DNA of 64,000 nt from Mrakia gelida (Eukaryota; Basidiomycota; Tremellomycetes; Cystofilobasidiales; Mrakiaceae): the NCBI GenBank assembly GCA_024345305.1, contig BRON01000019.1, forward strand, positions 310,001-374,000, written 5' to 3'. Below the pieces are notes generated by a model, which saw nothing but the letters and a program-made list of their open reading frames with translations, had not been told where the DNA came from and searched no databases. Below are positions 55,586-64,000 of the stretch, in pieces. Every line of letters begins with the position of its first letter. The stretch's first letter is position 1. Both the position numbers and the translations under genes were made by a program.

Positions 55586-58500
55586 CTACTCCCATTTGAG
55601 CTCGTCCAATGCGAAGAGCTCCCTTCGAACGGGAGAGTCGATAGTCTGTAATGTAGACGAAGGGGGGGAAGAGTTGAGCGTCGGCAAGAGCTCACGCGCC
55701 AGGCTGAAGAACGAGAGGACGCGTCTCGAGAGAAGCGAGGGCGACAAGAACGAGAGAAATGAACCGCTGGGCTTACAGAGTTCTGGCAAGGCACTCCAGG
55801 ATCAACGGCGAGTCCTTCGCACTGAAGTTTGCCGAAAGAGAAGGAGGAAGGCGAGTCAGCGGGTGCATCGAGGGAGACGCGTCAAGTCGAGTCGGACCAA
55901 AAACGAACGAGAAGATGGACCCACTAAGAAGGTAGCGTTCCCGCCAGCCTTTCCAGGAACAAGAGCGATGTCGGTGAGGTAAATGGTGCAGCCGGCTGAG
56001 GGAGGGCATCGAAGATCTCCAACGGTGCTGAGGAAGGGGAGAAACGAACGGTCAGCAAATGTTGTCGAGCGAGGAGGATCGATGGGAAAGAAAGGAGCCA
56101 GCTCACTAGTTCTTCTTTCCGGAGCTACTGCCTCGGACGTCGTCGATGTGGATGTTGTCCCTGTGAAACAAGACGGAGACCAAGAAGATCAGCGAATGTT
56201 GAGAAGGAGGGAAAGGAAAACGAGCCGACGCGTCTCGATTGGCTTCGGAAGTTCCTGTTCCCTTGCGAGGAGGTAGAGACTCAAACATCGCGAGACGGAG
56301 TGGGTGCTTACATGGTAGAGATTGAGGGATACTTGAGGCAGTAGCTTGCATTCGTCTGTTGTTGGGGAAAGGAGGGAACAAGAGTCAACACGTCGAACGA
56401 AAATCAAAGCTGACTCGCTCCAATCGGACGCGTCTCACCTGGTAGCATGACTCGATGCTGGCAGAAAGAAGCAGTTTGAAGTCAGATGTGCTGGTCAGCT
56501 GCTAAGGTAGAATGAGAGCTCACAAGATCGGAGCATCGACATCGTTCGTGGTGATGTCTGCGAAACGAAACGAACATGATCAGCACAAGTTGGTGAACGA
56601 CGCGTCCTCCCGCTGATCTTGAGTCTCCTCCTCGCCGAAGAGTACTCATACTCACTCTTGTAGAAGACGTTCTCAACATGAGCTGATCCGTGCTCAGGTG
56701 ATGCAGGCCAGACCTTGATTCGGATCGCGTTCTCTCCTCCCTCGAACGTGACGTTTCGAACGTAGATTCCGTTGACGTAGTCGTGTACTCCTACATACTG
56801 AGCGAGAGATCCGATGCTCACACTGGAAAGGGAAAGGAAGACAAGTCAGCGCTGCGACGTTGTCTTCGCCAGGACGAGAAGACGAGAACATCTCGCCCGT
56901 GAGTTCCCTCGCAGTACAAGTTTCGAACCGAGATGTTCGTAGAGTTTCCCTTTGTGCTTACACAATCGTCACCGGTGATGATGGTACTATTCTGAATGAG
57001 GATGTGATCGGTGTTGAAGGTGTCGATGCCCTGAGAGGAACGAAGAGGTCAGCGAAGGCTGAGGAGCGAAGTTCGGCGCGACGCGTCGAACTCACGTCGG
57101 TGTTCTTGGCCAGAGTGGTTGAGTTCGAGAGAGCAGTGATGTGCATGTTTTGAATAGTGACATAGGTTCTGTGAGTGAGGAGTGGAAGAGAGCAAGGTGT
57201 CAGGGCAAGCTCGGGTCGCGTCGCGAGGTCGTCGTCGTCGTCGTCTTCCTTCCCAAAGCTTTACTCACGAGGACCAGACGATGATGTTCCAGTTAGGGCT
57301 CTGCGTCCCAATCGACGAAATATGCGTCAGCTCGCTGTCGACTCGGTTGAGGGAGAATGTCGCAAGAAAAGAAGAAAAACGAGGAGAACGCGCGAGAGGA
57401 GTGTCGACGCGTCGAACTGACCTCTTTGACGAATAGACCATCGACCTTGACATGATCGCTATCGAGGATAATCCACATGATACTAAAGAAAAGGATGAAC
57501 TCGTCTCAGCTTCCTTCGAGCGAGCACGAGGAGGGGCGAGGTCGAACTCACGGTCGTCGCAAAGTTCCCTTGTCAAGATCACTTGCGTTCTTGTTGGCCT
57601 CCCACCTGAAAAACGAGGTGGATCAGCGAAGTCCGAGGGAGAACAGAAAGGGACAGCAGCCAAAGATCTCACCAGATTTGACCGTTTCCCTCGAAACCTC
57701 CGGTTCCTTTGGGGGGAGAAAATAAAAGCGACAAGAATTCAGTCCGAGATCTTCAAACGTTGCCGTTGAAGGTCAAACTCACCAGCAGGGGAGTGAATGT
57801 AAGCTCCCTTAGCACCCTTGAGAAGAATCGAGGTGGATTTGTTCTGGAACGTGAAGAAGGTCTGCGTCTCCACTGAAAGAGAAGAGCCGATTCAGTCTGT
57901 GGGCCAGTCGAAGACGCGACGCGACGAGAAGACGTACAGATCTGGCTGATGCTGTAGGCCAGAGAGCGGTAGAGCGAAAATCAGCGTCTAAACCAGCTCC
58001 AGAATTGAGTAAGCTGAGAGGTACTTACTTCGCACTCTGACGGAAAATCCCGTCGAACTCGACGACGCACTGGACGCATCCTCCATCGTCAAAAGCTCGT
58101 TGATGGCGTAGACCTCCTTCTCAGGGAAGACGATCTTTCCCCCACTTCCACACTCCTTGAAAGCAGCGTGAATAGCGGGAACGTCAGAGATCAGAGGATC
58201 TGGGAAGACGAGACGAGGAGGAGAGAAAGTAGGAACGAAGCGAAGGTCAGTTTCCGGTTCATAGAGTCGCCAGCTGTGACAAGGCTTAAACATCTGCGAC
58301 TGACCTCCAGCAGAAGGCACAACACAGGTCTTCCTCTCGATGTCTCTACGAGGGAGGTTCCAAGTCCTCATGTTGATTTCCTTGCCGTCGTCGAACTCGC
58401 GTCGAGTGAGAGGGCCATCTCGGTCGTCGAGAGGAAGAGCGGAGGCGGTAGTGGTGGCGATGAGAGCCAAGGCGGTGGAGAGAGACTGGAGGAGTCGCAT
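55586..58500 (-). CDS. Secreted GH28 polygalacturonase (exo-type likely)
   Basis: Pectin-degrading glycoside hydrolase of family 28. Start at 58500 gives signal peptide MRLLQSLSTALALIATTTAS followed by ALPLDDRD. The beta-helix begins DPLISDVPAIHAAFKECGSG with KIVFPEKEVY. Catalytic motifs are present: NTD|GIDTFNTDHILIQNS (the NTD motif spans a splice site), TGDDCVSTKGNSTN, CEGTHGVSIGSLAQYV (G-HG motif) and NAIRIKVWPASP (RIK). The C-terminal part has CPPSAGCTIYLTDIALVPGK and ends ALDELKWE. About 18 exons, several only 5-15 codons (for example ESCYQ, DITTNDVDAPIL), average intron about 60-110 bases. The NTDGIDT and GTHG forms are more like exo-polygalacturonases than endo enzymes; inference only. 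Confidence 0.9.
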
Positions 58501-59827
58501 CTGAGATGGACAAGAAAACAAGCACATACGTACAAAGAGTCAGGTTCGAAGCGAGGAGGGAGGAGGAGATGGGGTCGCGAGCTCGAAGCGAACAAGATCA
58601 AGCTCACTCACGATGAGGGAAGCTGGGAAGCAAGGAAAGCAACCGAAAGAAAGGTCAGAGTCACAGAGCCACGAAGAAAAGGCGAAGATGCCTACTACGA
58701 CTCACGAAGGGAAGGGAAAGATCTGAGATGCTGGACGCTGGAGGTGAAGCAGATTTCGAGCGGGTTTCCTTCCTTCCCTCTACGCCAACGGACCACCTGG
58801 TTACCGAGATCCTCAAGATCAGATGATGGCGTTCATGAGCCAAGGAAGAGAAGGGTAGAGAAAGTTTGAAGATCCAGCGGAGGGACGAACGCGACGGGCC
58901 GGGATCAAAGAGATGGATCGTTTCTCGTTCGTTCTCTCCAGCAGATCGCGCGAAGCATCGGTTAGCGGTACTTGAGAGAGCTACGTTTAGGCGGTTCCTA
59001 CAAGAGACCTTGACAAAAGGGAGAAAAAGAGGTTGGCGAGCTGCATTTCGCGGCGAGGGCTGAACGCGTCGTTGAGAGGACTCCTTGGCAGATCAGCACT
59101 CGCTGTTTATAGCAGCCTAAGACTCATCGGAGCTACCGTAAGGGCCGATAAAAATGATCTCGCAGCTTGCAAAGGACCGAGGAGAAGCTGATCTGAGGAA
59201 GGGAGACGAGACGATGAGACTGTTCAGCGGAAAGCGATCGTTCAGCGAAGGGCTTTAAAGAAACGAGAATCATATCATAACATCTCACCTCGACGGGACA
59301 TCATCATTGAGAACCACCTGTTAAGTAGACAGCAAGAAGCTGGAGCTCCTTCGTCAGAGAGGGAAGGGGGCAGCGAATGTCGAGCGGAGGGAAGTGCGAG
59401 CTCACCTCAGTCGAGAACGGGAAGCCTTGCGGCTTTCGAGAGAGCAAGCTGCGTTGGCGAAGGATCACTCCATCGATACTTACTCTCTAGTAGCCCCTTA
59501 TAGCAGTAACGAGCCGTTTGGCTGCCGAGGAGGCGAGGTAGTGCGAGGAGCTGGAAGAAGGGAGGAGGAGTCGAAGCTCGCTCTTCTCCGTCGACGACTG
59601 AGCTTGTAGATACCTTGTCACAAGGACGATGATCCAAGAACGCGTTCCGAGAGGGACATCCAAGGTGTGTCAAAGACGTCAGGGTATCGAAAACGCGGTT
59701 TGTGGTGGTTTGGGCCGAGGGAGCGGTCGACGAAAAGAGGAAAGAAGCGAGCTCTTCAAAGTCACCTTCACCCATCACGACCTCTCCTTTTCCTCCTTTT
59801 CCTCCTCCTCTCCTTTCCCTTCGCCCC
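58501..59827. promoter_or_regulatory. Divergent upstream region of GH28 and TPR/F-box copy C
   Basis: 1.3 kb between the divergent starts at 58500 and 59828, long for this window. Open frames on both strands are short and charged without domain. Plus-strand leader-like pyrimidine tract at 59780-59825. I see no RNA gene; it probably holds the GH28 regulatory region. Confidence 0.4.
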
Positions 59828-61576
59828 ATGATCCCAGACTCGCCCCTTGCCCAGGCTCTCGACAGGGGGATCGCCTTCACCGAAGCTTTGGACTACGATG
59901 CAGCTCTACGACAGTTCGAAGAGGTGAGCTTTCAAGTTTCCTCCGTTTTCCCTTCCCTTCCCTCCTTCCCTCCTTCCCTTTGCTTCGCCTTCTGACGCGT
60001 CGGACCCCTTCCCCTCATTTCTTTGATCAGATCTTTACTGAGGGGATACCTCAAAAAACAGCTCTTCGCTCGTCGATCCGTCGTTCTGGATCGCCTTCGG
60101 TCCCTAGAGCTCGCCGCTGGAGGAACGAGGAGCGGAACCGGCGACGCGACCTGGACGGAAGAGGTAAGTTTCTCTCCTTTTTGTGGGTAAAGGAGGATAG
60201 CCTCGAGACTCAGACGAGCTTCCTGATACTCATCTTTCGTGTCTGTCTTCTTTCCATCCCTGAAGGACGCTCCTCGCCTTTTCCGCCTCCTTCGCGAGCT
60301 TCCAACCTTCCTTCAACACCCTCTCCTCAGCCGCGTTCATTCCCCCACTCCTCTCATCCCACACCAAGTATACCTCGCCCAATCCCTCGCCACCAAAGCT
60401 CGAAGATCCCGGAACCTCATCGACACCCTCCCTCCAGAAGTTCTCTCCCTCATCGGTCGCTTCGTCGTCGGCGTCAACCCATTCGACCAGGAAACGGTCT
60501 CCCTCGTCCTTGTCGCTGTATCTCGGAGATGGAGGAAGACCTTCCTCAATAATCCGGAGATGTGGGGAAACCTGCGTTTGAACGAGAAGGATCCCATCGC
60601 AAAGTTGACGAGGGCCGCTGAGGAGGTTGAGCGCACTTCACCCGTCGAGGACGCAGGTCCTGTTGCTTTTCGCGTCGTTGCAGGGGAAGGTCTCGAGGTT
60701 GAAGGATTTGGCGATTGGTTTGGGCTGGGACGCTGGCGTGGAGGAGCTTTGGGGGCTTTGGGAGCCGACGGACGACTTCCTCCTGGATCGCCTCGTCGTT
60801 CAGGGTTTGTCTCGTGGGTTTTCGATCCCCTCTCCTCCTCCAATCCACCTCGACACTTCCCACCTTCTCCATCTCGAGCTCCGCGCCCTCAAGCTCCCAT
60901 CCGATCACTCGATAAGTCCCCTCCTCAATCGCCTCCCAAACCTTCAATACCTCAACCTCGACGGATGCGAGGTCAACTTCGCTACCTCGGATTCCACTCC
61001 AACCAATCGCACGCTCCTCTCCCTCCCCCACCTCCAGTCTCTCCACATCGGCGAGGGATGCGAGGTCTCAGGCGTCTCGTCGGTCACCATCCTCCTCCCC
61101 TCCCTCCGGGTCCTCTCCTCCAGCATGAGCGAACTCTCCCCCCTTCCCTTCCTCTTCCCTCCCGCTCCTCACCCGCCGAACACCACCCACCTCAGGACGC
61201 TCAGCTACGGATACACAGGAATGGAGGACGAGCCCACCTTCGTCAGCCGTCTCGTCGACCTTCAAGCCCTCACCTTTACCTTCCCTGCATGTCCCTCACC
61301 AACCTCACGATCAACGTTCTCGTATGGCCAGACGAAGACGGTTCGGTCGGATGCTGCTCTCTACTCAAGGATCTGGACGTCTCGGACAGCAGCGAGGGGA
61401 TCACCGGAGACGCTCTCGTTCGACTCGTCGCCTCGAGAGAGCGAGGAGCCGCGAGAGGCGCCTGCTCGCTCATCACGTACCTCAACCTCGGAGAGGACAA
61501 CGGAGTCGAGTATAGCCTCCTTCGGTGGCTGGAAGGACATGTGACTAAGCTGGATTTGAACGCGCTCTGGGGGTAG
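59828..61576 (+). CDS. TPR/F-box/LRR protein, copy C
   Basis: Third paralogue. Exon 1 (59828-59923) MIPDSPLAQALDRGIAFTEA, ending ALRQFEE. Exon 2 gives LFARRSVVLDRLRSLELAAG, with its 3' splice site probably the CAG just after an A6 run near 60060; alignment to copies A and B suggests ten more residues should precede it, which would need one A fewer in that run. Exon 3 (60266-60643) DAPRLFRLLRELPTFLQHPL, then F-box NLIDTLPPEVLSLIGRFVVG with VAVSRRWRKTFLNNPEMWG. Two further introns of only 40 bases (60644-60683) and 41 bases (61291-61331) are needed to keep the leucine-rich part in frame: GKVSRLKDLAIGLG, SHLLHLELRALKLP, LPNLQYLNLDGCEV, LPHLQSLHIGEGCE and SLLKDLDVSDSSEGITGDAL. End KLDLNALWG. Confidence 0.72.
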
Positions 61577-62271
61577 TTTGGTGGCGGAGGAGGGAGGTTG
61601 AGAGCTCGAAAGTCGAGACGCGTTTCAGGTGAGTTCCCTCGTTCCTTCCTCTCCTCTTTCCTCCACCCCAGGTCGCGCCTTTGGAGCTCGTTCGCTGATG
61701 TCTCCCTCCCTTCTGTTTCTTTCATTAGTCACCGTATCCTTCCCGCTTACATCGCCCTTACCACCTCCAGGACTCGAAGCGTCGAGCGGTCGAGTCGACG
61801 CGAACGGTCCCAAATCTCCTTTTCCTCTCTTCTCTCGTCGTCCTTTGATCAGACCAGACTCTTCATAGACTGGCCTTCCTTCGCGTATACACCCTCTGAC
61901 TCTCTACTCTATAGCGACACTCGTCCCGTCTCTATCTTTCTCTCTTTCGCTCGACTCGTTCCTTCGTCTCTCGTCTTATCTCATCGCGTCCGCTAGCTTC
62001 GCTTTGCTTTTTGTGCCTTGTGGAATCTTAGGCTCTCTATCTCAACCGCTCAGATCAACTCGATTCCTTCAAAGGCGAAAGACACGCGCGAAAGAGGTCG
62101 CTCGAGCCGAGTCGAATAATTGACGCGTCTCGTCAACCCTCGATCCTCTCGTTTCGCTCTTTCCCAACAAGTCGGAGAAAATCGAAAGTCATCCTCATCC
62201 CAAACCCAAACCAAAGCCAAAACGACATAAACACCGCCCTCCCATCCAATCTACTCCTCTCGTTCAATCGC
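61577..62271. other. Intergenic region between convergent genes
   Basis: 695 bases between the stops of copy C and the aminotransferase. GACGCGTC at about 62122, A-rich plus strand from 62170 to 62235. No gene recognised. Confidence 0.4.
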
Positions 62272-64000
62272 TCAAAGCTTCGCCGAAGCCCTCACCACCG
62301 CATCGACCGCCTTCGTGAACCTCTCTATGTTCCCGGTGTTGAGTCCAGCCATCGAGATTCGTCCGTTGTCTGTGACGAGGAAAAAGGAGGAGAAGGGGGA
62401 CGAGTCAGCGAGGAAAGGTGTGGGGAAGGGTGGGAGGGTGGGAGGGAGGGGTGAAGGGAGAGAGAGGGAGGGAGGGAGAGGGAGGGAGGGAGAGGGGAGG
62501 GAGGAGAAAGACGCACTGGTAAGGTAGATGTGGTGCTCCTCGACGAGGATCTTGACTTGAGGAGTTGTGAGACCGGTGTAGGAGAACATACCTGTGTTTT
62601 TTCGAAGGAGGGAAGGAGGAGGGGAAGGAGGGTCAGTTTCGGTCGACGCGTCTTGTTTCGTTTCGCTCTCGTCCCTTCCATTTACCCATCCACACACCCA
62701 GCCAGCCAGCCACCCACCCACTCCTCCCCGCCCACCCCACCCATCAACTCAAAAGAAGAACTCACCAATCTGCTTAGTAATATGCTCCCAACTCCCAGGC
62801 GTTCCCAACTTCTCCAACCTCTCTCTCATCTCACTTCTCATCTCCTTAATCCTCCCCGCCATAACCTTAATCTCGCTCTTCCACTCCTCGAACATCTCCG
62901 GATCATTCAAGATGAGGGAAACGACTCGAGCTCCCCAGGCTGGGGGGTTGGATATTTCTGACCGTTGGAGGATGGCGAGTTGGGAGACGAGGATGGGGGT
63001 TTGAGCGACGGAGGGGGAGACGAGGTGGAGGGCTCCGACTCGTTCGGAGTAGAGGCCGGCGTTCTGTGAGGAGAGAGAGATATGCGATGATCAGAAAGGG
63101 AGAAGGAAGGGAGGAGAGAAATGAGGCGGGCGAGAGACGAACTTTGGAGAACGACTGTGAAAAGGCGAAAACGAAACTCGGCACGTCAGTTCGTCGTCTC
63201 GACTTCATCGACAAGAGCATCCTTCGAGCTCGACTCACCTGGCAAACAAGCAGCGGAACGTTCTTGGCCTCCATCTGTCGAACAGCAGCAGCGTCCTTGT
63301 CGAGATCTCCAGAAGCGAATCCCTGTCCATCGATCAGTACAAAACCAAATCGAATCGAGAGTCAGCTTTGCGCCTCGTGGAACGAAGAGAGAGAGAGAGA
63401 TGGGACGAACCTGGTACGCGCAATCGAGGAAAGCGAAGTGCTTCTTCTTCAAAAGGATCTCGATGATTTCGGTCCATTGAGCTGGGGTAGGGTCGACTCC
63501 CTGTGGACGAAAAAAAGAAGGAAGCAAAGAAGGACGCGTCAAGTCTCGTTCGTTCGAGCGAGGGCGGGTTCGAAAGCGAGGGTCGACTCACGGTAGGCTG
63601 AAGAATGAGACCAGACCAAGAAAGGAACAGAATGGTATGAGCGTCAATTCGTCGTCGTTGCCCGAGGAAGAGAGGACTGGACGAGAGCAAGCGACTCACG
63701 TTATGCGCACACCCATGAATCAAAAACACGCTCCCATCCTCAGCGGCGTTCAACGAAGCCTTGTATCCCTCGAAGTCGAGTCCGACGGTGGCAGGGTCGT
63801 AGTAAGGGTAGGTGACAGGCTCGATTCCGACGTTCTTGAAGATGGCGTGGTGGTTCACTGAGTTCGACGAGGGACGAGGCGAGAAGGAGGAGACGAGCGA
63901 GAGGAGAGTCAGCGACGAGGGAGAGAAGAAAACGATGAGGTGTCAGAAAGAGGGAGGTGGAAGAAGGGACGAACTCCATGTAGGGTTGGAGATGTAGATC
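62272..64000 (-). CDS. Aspartate aminotransferase (5' end outside window)
   Basis: PLP enzyme interconverting aspartate and 2-oxoglutarate with oxaloacetate and glutamate. The window cuts the N-terminal part; visible exons start near ISNPTW, then NHHAIFKNVGIEPVTYPYYD, LDFEGYKASLNAAEDGSVFL with IHGCAHNPTGVDPTPAQWTE, KKKHFAFLDCAYQGFASGDL and DKDAAAVRQ. The PLP-binding lysine block is CQSFSKNAGLYSERVGALHL. The small-domain half has ILVSQLAILQRSEISNPPAW, GARVVSLILNDPEMFEEWKS, MRERLEKLGTPGSWEHITKQ, IGMFSYTGLTTPQVKILVEE and DNGRISMAGLNTGNIERFTK, ending VRASAKL (stop at 62272). About 270 of the usual 400 residues are present. Whether it is the cytosolic or mitochondrial isoform cannot be told without the N-terminus. 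Confidence 0.93.

Noticed and set aside
59100..59640. Small plus-strand gene (71-codon frame at 59394)
   Set aside because: No splice-supported extension, no domain, and charged composition typical of random frames in this window.

Overview
The window is nuclear DNA of an intron-dense fungus. Protein sequences, the CTGAC branch-point motif about 20-60 bases before 3' splice sites, 5' sites of the GTGAGT/GTAAGT/GTTCGT type, GC content slightly above half and compact spacing all fit a basidiomycete. A Pucciniomycotina (Microbotryomycetes-type red yeast) is my best guess, not a proven assignment. No viral, CRISPR or transposon genes were recognised. Gene models below were built by hand from splice signals; outer limits are usually firmer than internal exon borders.

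Layout. 1-1990: no gene, but about five and a half degenerate copies of a ~155-180 base tandem repeat. 1992-6950: a divergent pair, a glycerol-3-phosphatase-type HAD enzyme (minus) and NAD-dependent glycerol-3-phosphate dehydrogenase (plus), the two consecutive steps of glycerol synthesis from dihydroxyacetone phosphate, sharing one 867-base intergenic region. 7752-11158: sugar transporter of the hexose type (minus). 11250-14520: polytopic membrane protein of unknown function (minus). 15115-16091: F-box-like protein (minus). 16254-18244: a nuclear-looking basic/acidic protein with a broken frame and a small membrane protein (plus). 18948-22809: secreted WSC-WSC-GH71 alpha-1,3-glucanase (minus). 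23947-25370: Tom20-like mitochondrial import receptor (minus). 26035-26107: tRNA-Ala(AGC). 26521-28852: two convergent genes of unknown function. 29438-32904: BCS1-like AAA ATPase (minus). 33474-35731: MAF1, the repressor of RNA polymerase III (minus). 36802-40121: secreted PhoD-like phosphatase (minus). 40600-41760: coding-like but unresolved locus (plus). 41855-45104: a second BCS1-like ATPase (plus). 45469-53408: four consecutive F-box-type genes in alternating orientation. 53739-55042: phosducin-like protein (plus). 55586-58500: GH28 polygalacturonase split into about 18 exons (minus). 59828-61576: a further TPR/F-box/LRR gene (plus). 62272-64000: aspartate aminotransferase, cut by the window edge (minus).

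Themes. (1) A bidirectional glycerol/osmolyte module. (2) Local gene-family expansion: six F-box-type genes in two architectures, and two BCS1-like genes in inverted orientation 9 kb apart. (3) Secreted carbohydrate-active enzymes (GH71, GH28) and a secreted phosphatase, as expected of a plant- or litter-associated fungus. (4) Unusual splicing: 6- and 9-base micro-exons, introns near 40 bases, a conserved intron whose AG acceptor is missing, a stop codon possibly made by splicing, and a strongly over-represented palindrome GACGCGTC that sits mainly in introns and intergenic DNA.
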